Shown here piece after piece: positions 5,947 to 12,361 of a stretch of DNA of 12,811 bases. This stretch comes from Deltaproteobacteria bacterium (GTDB lineage Bacteria; Desulfobacterota; Syntrophia; Syntrophales; UBA5619). The number at the start of each line of letters is the position of its first letter. The stretch's first letter is position 1. Below the pieces are notes generated by a model. That model had not been told where the DNA came from and did no database searches. It saw nothing but the letters and a program-made list of their open reading frames with translations. Where the stretch lies: the NCBI GenBank assembly GCA_026388365.1, contig JAPLJW010000104.1, forward strand, positions 1 to 12,811. The letters are read 5' to 3'. A program made the translations under genes and the position numbers.

Positions 5947-7065
5947 ATGAAGGGTTCAAGAAGCATACCACGGACAGTGGTGGGGGGATTTTTAGCGGGC
6001 CTCGTACTGATGGCAAGCCCCCTCTTCGCCATGGATAAGGTTGTGGTCGGTTATCAACCCTACGACACCATCTCTTATCAAGTTGCGGTGAATCAGGAAA
6101 TGGGTTTCTGGAAGAAATACTTCCCGAAAGGGGTCGAGGTGGAGTTCCAGCCGGCCCTCCAAGGCTCGATCATTGCCAACAACCTCCTGGCCGGAAAACA
6201 GCACATCGGCTACATGAGCATCATGCCGGCCACGCTGGCGGCAACAAAGCCCGAACAGGCCTATATGAAAATGGTCGCCAGCCTCGGCATGTCCGACGGC
6301 ATGCGCTGTTCCCTCCTCCTGGTCAAGAAAGATGCACCTAAATTCAAGAATGACGAGGAAGCCGTTAAATGGCTCGACGGCAAGATCGTGGCGGCGCCGA
6401 AGGGCAGCGCCGCGGATCAGTACCTGCTGATGCTGTTCGACAAGTACAATGTCAAGCCGAAAGAGTACCTGAACCAGTCCATTGAAGTCATCGCCAGTAA
6501 TTTTCGCGTCGGCAAGTTGGATGCGGCGGCCATGTGGGAACCGACGATCTCCCGAATCGGCGATCAGGTCGGCGAAGGACTTATCCGCATCGCGGCGACC
6601 GGAACCTGTGTTGTCTATCCGGATCTGGGCATCCTGATCATGCGCGGCGATTTTGTGGAGCAGAACCCTCAGTTGGCGGAGGCCTGGATCAAATCCGAGC
6701 TTGATTCGCAGCTCTATCTCCTGGATCCCAAGAACTGGAAGAGCGTCACCGAGATGGTGGCGAAATACGCCTCGGGAATGCCCAAGCGGTCGCTCTGGTA
6801 TTCGATTTATGGCGAGATCCCCAAGGAGGTCGGCGGCACCAAGGAAAGGGAGTGGAAACCCTTCATCTATGATGAGAAAGTCATGAAAAACATCACCGAT
6901 GTTTATACATTCCTCCACAAGGAAAAGCGAACCTTGATCGACAAGCCGTTGCCCAAGACCATCGACGACTCGATTGCCCGCAAGATCCTGAAGGAAAGAG
7001 GGTTGAAGTCACCGATCGGTGTGATCGAGGGACAGCCGCCATCCAAGGATCCTTTTGAACAGTAA
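5947..7065 (+). CDS. ABC importer periplasmic binding protein, NMT1/SsuA/TauA-like
   Basis: This is the solute-binding protein of the operon. It would capture substrate in the periplasm and deliver it to the membrane complex. Residues 1-28 form a Sec signal peptide (basic start MKGSRSIPRT, hydrophobic VVGGFLAGLVLMASP, likely cut after LFA), without a lipobox cysteine, so it is a soluble periplasmic protein. The mature part starts with the family pattern KVVVGYQPYDTISYQVAVN...GFWKKYF. It continues with IANNLLAGKQHIGYMSIMPA, the KIVAAPKGSAADQYLL segment and GKLDAAAMWEPT, all typical of nitrate/sulfonate/taurine/HMP-type class II binding proteins. At 372 residues it is a little longer than most, with an extended C-terminus. 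AAAGGAG lies 8 bases before ATG 5947. Substrate cannot be read from sequence: candidates are sulfonates, small carboxylates or heterocycles. It is followed by a hairpin and then the permease gene. Confidence 0.9.
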   Translation: MKGSRSIPRTVVGGFLAGLVLMASPLFAMDKVVVGYQPYDTISYQVAVNQEMGFWKKYFPKGVEVEFQPALQGSIIANNLLAGKQHIGYMSIMPATLAATKPEQAYMKMVASLGMSDGMRCSLLLVKKDAPKFKNDEEAVKWLDGKIVAAPKGSAADQYLLMLFDKYNVKPKEYLNQSIEVIASNFRVGKLDAAAMWEPTISRIGDQVGEGLIRIAATGTCVVYPDLGILIMRGDFVEQNPQLAEAWIKSELDSQLYLLDPKNWKSVTEMVAKYASGMPKRSLWYSIYGEIPKEVGGTKEREWKPFIYDEKVMKNITDVYTFLHKEKRTLIDKPLPKTIDDSIARKILKERGLKSPIGVIEGQPPSKDPFEQ

Positions 7066-7086
7066 CTCGAAGAGGAACCTCCAAAC

Positions 7087-7123
7087 CCCCGCCTTCAGAC
7101 GCGCCTCTGCTCTGAGGGCGGGG
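7087..7123 (+). promoter_or_regulatory. Strong intercistronic hairpin after the binding-protein gene
   Basis: CCCCGCCTTCAGA (7087-7099) pairs with TCTGAGGGCGGGG (7111-7123) in a 13-bp stem with one G-T wobble and an 11-base loop. No T-run follows, so it is not a typical rho-independent terminator. Hairpins at this position in importer operons (known from malE-malF) protect the upstream message and lower downstream expression, giving excess binding protein over membrane subunits. The fold is seen in the sequence; the role is inferred. Confidence 0.65.
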
Positions 7124-7157
7124 TCCCTCACAATTCGTCAAGATTTAGGGTGATTTT

Positions 7158-8114
7158 ATGCAACAGGTCGACATCAAAGATCCGATCAAAGATACCTGCC
7201 GGGAAGGCCGGGGAGACGGACAGCTATCCTCGCTGGGGCTGCTGTTTTATCGCATGAAGCTCTGGCTGAAAAGCCCCAGGCCCTATCTCATGATCTCGGG
7301 ACTCCTCTTGTTTCTCCTGTTCTGGTATCTCACTACCGAGGTGCTCAAACTGCCCCGGTTTGAAAAGCTGCCAGGGCCATCGGTTGTGGCAGAGCAATGG
7401 TTTTCCCGGGATCCCGGCTACGGCATCTCCATCTATACCCCGGAATATTATTCCCATATCTGGCGGAGCATCCTGCGTGTGCTTCAGGCCTTTGGTCTGG
7501 CCACATATTATTCCCATATCTGGCGGAGCATCCTGCGTGTGCTTCAGGCCTTTGGTCTGGCCACAATTCTCGGCGTTCCCCTGGGGCTTTTCATGGGCTG
7601 GAAAAAGACTTTCAAGGACTATACCTTTCCCATCCTGGAGACCCTGCGCCCCATCCCAATGCTGGCCTGGGTGCCGCTGGCCATCCTGATGTGGCCTGGG
7701 CGGGAGGCCGCCATTATCTATCTGACCTTTCTGGCCGCTTTTTTTGCCACCACGCTCAACACCCTTTTAGGGGTCGAATCCATCGATGAGGCCTATTTCC
7801 GTGCGGCAAGCTGCCTGGGTTCCAAACCCCGACACATTTTCTTCCGCGTCGTGGTCCCCGGCGCGCTCCCCTTTATCTTCACCGGCTTGCAGATCAGCAT
7901 GGGTGTTTCCTGGTTTTCTCTGGTCGCCGGGGAAATGCTGGCCGGCGAATACGGCCTGGGCTATCTGATCTGGAATTCATTCATTCTGGTGCAATACCCG
8001 GTCATCGTCATCGCCATGGTGACCCTGGGATTTATTGGGTGGGCGAGCAGCGCCCTCATCCGGTTAGTCGGCACGTTATTGATGAAATGGAAAGTAAGGG
8101 AGGCTGCGCTGTGA
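7158..8114 (+). CDS. ABC importer permease 1 (SsuC/TauC-like), with internal 20-residue duplication
   Basis: This inner-membrane subunit belongs to the BPD_transp_1 superfamily. The 318-residue protein has a long hydrophilic N-terminus (about 40 residues), a first membrane helix at about 43-64 (PYLMISGLLLFLLFWYLTTE), and then the permease core. Typical pieces are ILGVPLGLFMGW, LRPIPMLAWVPLAILMW and the EAA loop from residue 211 (EAYFRAASCLGSKPRHIFFR...LP) that docks on an ATPase. Residues 97-116 are repeated exactly as 117-136, from a 60-bp tandem DNA duplication. The second permease of this operon has one copy at the equivalent place, so the extra 20 residues are an insertion at the start of a core helix and may disturb topology. 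TAGGGTGA precedes ATG 7158. The stop overlaps the next start (GTGA). Confidence 0.88.
   Translation: MQQVDIKDPIKDTCREGRGDGQLSSLGLLFYRMKLWLKSPRPYLMISGLLLFLLFWYLTTEVLKLPRFEKLPGPSVVAEQWFSRDPGYGISIYTPEYYSHIWRSILRVLQAFGLATYYSHIWRSILRVLQAFGLATILGVPLGLFMGWKKTFKDYTFPILETLRPIPMLAWVPLAILMWPGREAAIIYLTFLAAFFATTLNTLLGVESIDEAYFRAASCLGSKPRHIFFRVVVPGALPFIFTGLQISMGVSWFSLVAGEMLAGEYGLGYLIWNSFILVQYPVIVIAMVTLGFIGWASSALIRLVGTLLMKWKVREAAL
7446..7565 (+). repeat. Exact 60-bp tandem duplication inside the permease 1 gene
   Basis: Bases 7446-7505 and 7506-7565 are identical at all 60 positions. The base before each copy is also A, so the breakpoint is ambiguous by one base. Sixty is divisible by three, so the frame stays open and the encoded 20 residues (YYSHIWRSIL, then RVLQAFGLAT) appear twice. 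The perfect identity implies a very recent event, by replication slippage or unequal exchange, or an assembly or file artefact. Confidence 0.97.
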
Positions 8115-9001
8115 CAACAAATGCCATGAACCATCCCAACCGTCAAACCCCTCCAGCCGCTGCCCATCCAAAGGATCATCCCAACGCGGGCCGGATCAGT
8201 ATCCGGAATGTCACGAAGATTTATGATCCAGATGGCGCCAATGTCCTGGCCCTGGACAACTGCTCCCTCGAAATCGAGGCCGGCGAATTCTGCGTCATCG
8301 TCGGCCCCTCCGGATGCGGCAAAACCCCGCTGCGGAACGCCATTGCGGGATTTCACGACACCAGCCCCGGCCAGATCGATCTGGACGGCCAGCCGCTCTG
8401 TACGGCCAAACGCATGGCGAAACCGGGCGCCGACCGGATCGTCGTCTTTCAGCAGGGCGCCCTTTTCCCCTGGTACACGGTGCTGGAAAACATCGTTTAC
8501 GGCCCGGAAGTCCAGGGGAAACTGTCCAAAGCCGAGGCCCGGCAGCAGGCAGAATCCCTCCTCGCCCAGATGGGGCTCAAGGGTATCCACAACTGTTACC
8601 CCAACGAGATATCCTCCGGCATGAGCCGGCGTGTCGAGATCGCCAGGGCCATGATGAACGATCCCAAGGTCCTCCTCATGGATGAACCCTACCGGGGGAC
8701 GGACGCCCTCACCAAGACCGTCATGCACAAACATCTGCTGGACGTCTACGACGCCTCGAAGAAGACCATCTTTTTTATCACCCATGACCTCGAGGAAGCC
8801 ATCTTTCTTGGCGACAGGGTCTATGTCATGACCACCCGGCCGGGTCAGATCAAGAAGGTGATCCATGTCGATATTCCGAGACCCCGCGATTTCCGCATTC
8901 TCTCTTCGGAGCATTACCGGAAATTAAAGCTGGAGACCATCGAAGCCGTCCACGAAGAAGCCAAAAAAGCCTTCGAGGCGGGGGAGCGGGAGCTGGCATA
9001 A
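8111..9001 (+). CDS. ABC importer ATPase 1, variant Walker A and signature motif
   Basis: This is the cytoplasmic ATP-binding subunit (SsuB/TauB/NtrD type), 296 residues. The start is taken as GTG 8111, which overlaps the permease stop (GTGA) and has GGGAGG about 7 bases upstream; ATG 8126 is an alternative, and the open frame extends further 5' without a ribosome site. Walker A is GPSGCGKTP (65-73): K71 and T72 are intact, but the next position, normally Ser/Thr, is Pro73. The Q-loop (VVFQQGALFPW) is normal. The signature motif is ISSGMS (167-172) in place of LSGGM/Q, losing the first glycine. Walker B (VLLMDEP, D191/E192) and the switch histidine (ITHDLEEA, H225) are normal. The C-terminal tail (IPRPRDFR...) is usual for this family. 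It probably pairs with ATPase 2 encoded two genes downstream. Confidence 0.92.
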   Translation: MTTNAMNHPNRQTPPAAAHPKDHPNAGRISIRNVTKIYDPDGANVLALDNCSLEIEAGEFCVIVGPSGCGKTPLRNAIAGFHDTSPGQIDLDGQPLCTAKRMAKPGADRIVVFQQGALFPWYTVLENIVYGPEVQGKLSKAEARQQAESLLAQMGLKGIHNCYPNEISSGMSRRVEIARAMMNDPKVLLMDEPYRGTDALTKTVMHKHLLDVYDASKKTIFFITHDLEEAIFLGDRVYVMTTRPGQIKKVIHVDIPRPRDFRILSSEHYRKLKLETIEAVHEEAKKAFEAGERELA

Positions 9002-9020
9002 GTTGAAAGGAATAAACCCT

Positions 9021-9839
9021 ATGACGAACCAACCGAATCATCATTATTTCCTGGGCATCAATCTGATCAAACTGCGGAAGCAGATCTTCAGTAAAACGAC
9101 TTCCCGGGGCATCGTCGCCGTCATTGCTGCCGTCATTCTCTGGGAAATCTGCTCCCGCCTCAAGGTGCCGATCATCGGCATGATCCCGGCGCCCAGTTCC
9201 GTGATCAAATCCCTCCGGGCGTTGCTCATTGACACCTTCTACTGGGAGTCCTGGGTGGTGAGTTTCAAGCGGGTCTTCGTCGGTTTCATCGTGGCGCAGA
9301 TTGTGGGCATTCCCTTGGGACTGGCCATGGGAATCGGCCGCCACTTCCGGGATCTCACCTTTCCGATTATCGAGATCTTCCGGCCCATTCCTCCCCTGGC
9401 CTGGGTTCCCACCGCCGTCATTTTCTGGCCTACGCCGGAGATGAGCATCACCTTCGTGACCTTCCTGGGCGCCTTTTTCACCTTGGTGCTCAATATCCTG
9501 GGCGGGGTGAAGAATGTCGACATCCGTTACGTCCGCGCGGCAAAGTCCCTGGGATCGAGCAACGGCGATATCTTCTGGCGCATCATCCTCCCGGCGACGT
9601 TCCCCAGCCTTTTCACCGGGATGACGGTGGGCATGGGCATCACCTGGGAGGTCGTGGTGGCGGCGGAGATGATCGCCAGCCGATCGGGACTGGGATTTCT
9701 GACCTGGAGGTCCTATATCGCCGGCGATTATCCCGTCATCGTGATCGGCATGATCAGCATCGGCGTGGCCGGCTACCTCTCCAGCGCCCTGATCCGTTTT
9801 CTCGGTGGACGTCTGACGCCATGGCTGAAAATCATTTAG
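9021..9839 (+). CDS. ABC importer permease 2 (SsuC/TauC-like)
   Basis: This is the second inner-membrane subunit, 272 residues. ATG 9021 is chosen because AAAGGA (9006-9011) stands 9 bases before it; the frame could begin at TTG 9003, but that would lie upstream of the ribosome site. The protein has a first membrane helix near residues 30-50 (GIVAVIAAVILWEICSRL), a periplasmic PAPSSVIKSL segment, then the core: RVFVGFIVAQIVGIPLGLAM, FRPIPPLAWVPTAVIFW, and an EAA-type loop IRYVRAAKSLGSSNGDIFWR...LP. It is similar to permease 1 throughout but lacks the duplicated segment, and is the natural reference for judging it. It is placed between the two ATPase genes, 19 bases after the first and 26 before the second. 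It probably forms the membrane heterodimer with permease 1. Confidence 0.92.
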   Translation: MTNQPNHHYFLGINLIKLRKQIFSKTTSRGIVAVIAAVILWEICSRLKVPIIGMIPAPSSVIKSLRALLIDTFYWESWVVSFKRVFVGFIVAQIVGIPLGLAMGIGRHFRDLTFPIIEIFRPIPPLAWVPTAVIFWPTPEMSITFVTFLGAFFTLVLNILGGVKNVDIRYVRAAKSLGSSNGDIFWRIILPATFPSLFTGMTVGMGITWEVVVAAEMIASRSGLGFLTWRSYIAGDYPVIVIGMISIGVAGYLSSALIRFLGGRLTPWLKII

Positions 9840-9865
9840 AAAGCGACAATAACAGGTGAGCTGCA

Positions 9866-10777
9866 ATGAATAATCATGGAAATAAGGAAAACGGGAATCA
9901 CAACGGCAGTCATCCAGGGGCAGGCCATCTGGAAATTCAGGCTGTCAGCAAGGCCTATGGCGTCGGTCCCCTGCGGCAGGTGGTTCTTGAAGACTGTTCA
10001 TTGACCGTGGAAAGCGGCAAACTGACGGTGATCATCGGTCCCTCCGGCTGCGGCAAGACGACCCTGATCAACCTGCTCGCTGGTTATGATACGGTGGATG
10101 CCGGCACCATCCTGATCAACGGAAACCCCGTCAGGGGGCCGGGGCGCGACCGTCTGGTCGTCTTCCAGGAGACGGCCCTCTTCCCCTGGATGACGACCTT
10201 TCAGAATGTCGTCTACGGCCCTCAGGTCCGGGGCGAGAAGCATAAGGGAAATCTGGAAGCAGCGGCAATGGAACTGCTCCGGAAGGTGGGACTCGCCGAT
10301 TTCCGGGACAAATACCCCACCCAGCTTTCAGGCGGCATGCAGCGGCGGGCCGAGCTGGTCCGAGCCCTGATCAACACCCCGAAGGTGATGATGATGGATG
10401 AACCCTTCCGGGGACTGGACGCCATGACTCGGGAATTGATGCAGGAGTATTATGTCCGGCTCTTTGAAGAGCATCGCATCACCAATCTCTTCGTCACCTC
10501 GGAAATCGAGGAGGCAATCTTCCTGGCGGACCGGCTGATCGTCCTGAGCAACCGGCCCACCAAGGTCCGGACCGTCATCGAAATCACGCTGCCCAGACCG
10601 CGGGAATTCACGATGCTGACCTCCCGGGAATACCTGAATTACAAGCAGGAGGCCCTGGAGATCCTCCATCAAGAGGCCATGAAGGCGTTCGCCAGCGGCA
10701 GCCAGGCGTCGGTGGCCGATTTTCTTGAGGCCTACTCGGTCACCCGGAGTACGGAGAAAACGGAGCAAAAACCTTGA
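9866..10777 (+). CDS. ABC importer ATPase 2, lacking the switch histidine
   Basis: This is the second cytoplasmic ATP-binding subunit, 303 residues. The N-terminus is a polar Asn/Gly/His-rich extension (about 20 residues). Walker A is the consensus GPSGCGKTT (58-66), the Q-loop VVFQETALFPW is normal, the signature LSGGMQ (154-159) is normal and Walker B is VMMMDEP (D178/E179). At the H-loop the text reads FVTSEIEEAIF, so Ser212 stands where the catalytic His of VTHD is expected and Glu213 where Asp is expected. Loss of this His abolishes or strongly reduces hydrolysis at that site in most studied ABC proteins. Combined with ATPase 1 this gives one near-consensus and one degenerate ATP site. 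ATG 9866 has AGGTGAG 5 bases upstream. The stop overlaps the next small gene (TTGA). Confidence 0.93.
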   Translation: MNNHGNKENGNHNGSHPGAGHLEIQAVSKAYGVGPLRQVVLEDCSLTVESGKLTVIIGPSGCGKTTLINLLAGYDTVDAGTILINGNPVRGPGRDRLVVFQETALFPWMTTFQNVVYGPQVRGEKHKGNLEAAAMELLRKVGLADFRDKYPTQLSGGMQRRAELVRALINTPKVMMMDEPFRGLDAMTRELMQEYYVRLFEEHRITNLFVTSEIEEAIFLADRLIVLSNRPTKVRTVIEITLPRPREFTMLTSREYLNYKQEALEILHQEAMKAFASGSQASVADFLEAYSVTRSTEKTEQKP

Positions 10778-10974
10778 GCGATCCCCTGATTCTGACCCGG
10801 ACGATCATGATCCTCTGCGCTGTCGTGGCGGCTATCTGCACAACGGCAGGGAGCTGGGTAAAGATCAAGCGGGGAGACCCAAAACGCCGGCTGTCTGCGG
10901 GACTCACCTATGGCGGCTATTTCTTTTTGTTCGCCAGCATCGCCCTTTTCATCATCCTGGGTCTTGCAAGATGA
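10774..10974 (+). CDS. Small two-helix membrane protein, last gene of the importer operon
   Basis: A 66-residue frame starts at TTG 10774, whose last two bases begin the stop of ATPase 2 (TTGA), with GGAG (10762-10765) 8 bases upstream. It has two clear membrane segments, about residues 7-28 (LTRTIMILCAVVAAICTTAG) and 46-64 (YGGYFFLFASIALFIILGL), joined by a basic loop (WVKIKRGDPKRRLSAG) that by the positive-inside rule should face the cytoplasm, leaving both ends outside. I do not recognise a family. Tight coupling suggests an accessory subunit of the importer, for example a stabiliser of the permease pair. An in-frame ATG at 10807 would destroy the first helix, which favours the TTG start. 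Confidence 0.7.
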   Translation: MSDPLILTRTIMILCAVVAAICTTAGSWVKIKRGDPKRRLSAGLTYGGYFFLFASIALFIILGLAR

Positions 10975-11097
10975 AATTTGTCCGTGCAAAGGGTACGAAC
11001 CTCGGCGCGCACCCTGAACACCAAATTCCGACGCAAGCTGCGGGGAATGCAACCCGGAGTGATGCAACGATAAGCTTTTGAGAGAAAGGAGGAAAGG
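10975..11097. other. Spacer between importer operon and carrier gene, with small hairpin
   Basis: No terminator with a T-run follows the importer operon. The only fold seen is ATTCC-GA-CGC...GCG-G-GGAAT (11025-11048), a short interrupted stem. The spacer ends in AAAGGAGGAAAGG directly before ATG 11098, a very strong ribosome site. Without a visible terminator, read-through from the importer operon into the carrier gene is possible. Confidence 0.45.
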
Positions 11098-11175
11098 ATG
11101 GAAAAGAACAAGGGTAGGCAAGAAGATGAAATTTCTTTTCTGAACAATCGGTTGCCCCGGCCATGGTCTTTTTGA
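11098..11175 (+). CDS. Possible 25-residue leader ORF overlapping the carrier start
   Basis: ATG 11098 follows the near-perfect ribosome site GGAGGAAAGG. The frame codes for a hydrophilic 25-residue peptide (starts MEKNKGRQEDEISF) and stops at 11173-11175, 13 bases past the ATG of the carrier gene (11163), which itself has no ribosome site (GTTGCCCCGGCC precedes it). This layout fits translational coupling: ribosomes loaded on the leader would reinitiate at the carrier start. The alternative is that the leader is the original carrier N-terminus, put out of frame by a second mutation. I do not recognise the peptide. Confidence 0.45.
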   Translation: MEKNKGRQEDEISFLNNRLPRPWSF

Positions 11176-12052
11176 ATGTTGTTCTGCCCGTCTTTTTGAT
11201 CATTGGCCTCGGCTACGGGATCCGGCGGATCGATTTTGTCGACAAGATCTTCCTCGACAAGATCAGCCAGATGGCTTATTTCGTAGCGGTCCCGTCGCTG
11301 CTCGTCTGGAAGATCGGCACATCTTCTTTCGACTTGAACTTCAACCCCCGCCTGATCCTGACTTGCTACCTGACGATGATCCTCTGCATGGTGGGTGCCT
11401 ATGGGGTGGCCCGGCTTCTGCGCCTGCCCCCCCGGGAGGTGGGCTCCTTCACCCAGGGCTCCTTTTGGGGCAATATGACCTATATCGGTCTGCCAATCCT
11501 GCTTGCGGCTTATGGCGAGGAGGGGTTGCAGCGGGGGAGTATGCTGATCGGCTTCATGAGCACGATGATCAACACCCTGGCCGTGCTGATTGGAAGTCGA
11601 TCGTCGACCTGCGGAATGCTTTGGTGACCAACCCGGTGATCCTCTCCTGCATGGTCGGCCTGCTGCTTTCCTACTTCCGGATCCCGTTCCCGACTTTCGC
11701 CGTCAACGTCCTCCACTTTCTCTCCAACCTGGCGCTGCCCCTGGCCCTGATCGCGATGGGAGGCACCCTTTCTTTCGAAAAGATCAAGAAGGATTACAAG
11801 GCGACCGCCTGCGCCTGCGTGATCAAGCTTTTCCTGATGGCCCTGCTGGGCTGGTTCCTTTTTACGGAGGCCGGGATCGAAGGTCTTGATTTCAAGGTGG
11901 GGATCATCATCCTGTCCTGCCCCACCGCCTTCTCCTCTTACCTGCTTTCCAGCAAGCTCGGGGCCGACAAGAGCGTGATGTCATCGGACATCATGGTTTC
12001 CACCCTGCTCTCGATGGCGACCCTTTCCTTCTGGCTGTGGAGGCTGCAGTAA
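11163..12052 (+). pseudogene. AEC family carrier (auxin efflux carrier / malate permease type), frameshifted
   Basis: AEC proteins are ten-helix inner-membrane carriers for organic anions such as malate or malonate. The first half (11163 to about 11590) reads FLNVVLPVFLIIGLGYGIRR, then VPSLLVWKI, LRLPPREVGSF and GNMTYIGLPILLAAYGEEGL, covering about five helices, and hits a stop at 11625-11627. The second half reads on in the -1 frame from about 11591 (WKSIVDLRNALVTNPVIL, then NLALPLALIAMGGTLSFEKI and CPTAFSSYLLSSKLGADKS) to the stop at 12050-12052. Deletion of one base, or of 3n+1 bases, in the central loop explains this. That loop is shorter than I expect, about 10 residues instead of roughly 15-20, so a deletion larger than one base is likely. 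No slippery heptamer for programmed frameshifting is seen. Inactive gene or sequencing error are the main options. Confidence 0.85.
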
Positions 12053-12108
12053 AAACCGGGAATCGGCGATTAAAACCGAACATCCGATGATGCAACGGTT
12101 CTCCGAGG

Positions 12109-12136
12109 GACGGGCAATAGCAGACGGGCAATAGCT
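12109..12136. repeat. 14-bp tandem repeat, two near-identical copies
   Basis: GACGGGCAATAGCA (12109-12122) is followed directly by GACGGGCAATAGCT (12123-12136), identical at 13 of 14 positions. It may be a slippage product or paired protein-binding sites. It lies about 140 bases upstream of the candidate promoter, too far for a simple operator. Confidence 0.7.
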
Positions 12137-12278
12137 GTTGACAGGGCATGAAAAGTCTGTTAGTCCATCATCAATATCGATACTATCGAAAAGTGACTTG
12201 CTTACTGCAATTCACAACCGGCCATTTCAGGGAAGCATTTTTGACTTGAAACGGTAAATCCTCAAGGGTCTTTTGTTC

Positions 12279-12307
12279 TTGACATACAGCTTCCGTTTTG
12301 ATAGATC
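12279..12307 (+). promoter_or_regulatory. Candidate sigma70-type promoter for the amino-acid binding-protein gene
   Basis: TTGACA (12279-12284) is a perfect -35 hexamer. After 17 bases the -10 position reads TAGATC (12302-12307), which matches only three of six consensus bases. The placement, about 55 bases before the start codon in AT-rich DNA, is reasonable. The weak -10 box suggests either activation by a regulator or a wrong call. Confidence 0.4.
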
Positions 12308-12361
12308 CAATTCACCCTAAACCCAGTTATTATCATTAGATAAAAAAGAAGGAGGTGGACG

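Larger units (their letters stand above)
12053..12361. other. Intergenic region before the amino-acid binding-protein gene
   Basis: These 309 bases contain no gene that I can support. They hold an imperfect 14-bp tandem repeat (12109-12136), an isolated TTGACA (12138-12143) without a good -10 box, an AT-rich stretch with a TATCGATACTATCGA symmetry (12176-12190), and a better promoter candidate near 12279-12307. The composition becomes markedly more AT-rich than in the transporter operon, as expected for a promoter region. No terminator for the carrier gene was found. Confidence 0.5.

Noticed and set aside
5992..6918. Open minus-strand frame opposite the binding-protein gene
   Set aside because: Antisense shadow of a gene with signal peptide, ribosome site and family motifs; no independent evidence.
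7087..7123. Rho-independent terminator after the binding-protein gene
   Set aside because: The stem is strong but the following bases (TCCCTCACAATTC) contain no T-run, and the operon clearly continues.
7961..8914. Open minus-strand frame of about 317 codons opposite permease 1 end and ATPase 1
   Set aside because: It lies antisense to a clear ATPase gene, has no ribosome site, and its text is His/Gly/Asp-rich filler without family motifs; it is a by-product of codon bias in the real gene.
8850..9866. Open minus-strand frame of about 338 codons opposite permease 2
   Set aside because: Strongly biased composition (runs of His, Asp, Gly, Arg) and no motif; the plus-strand permease and its neighbours explain the region fully.
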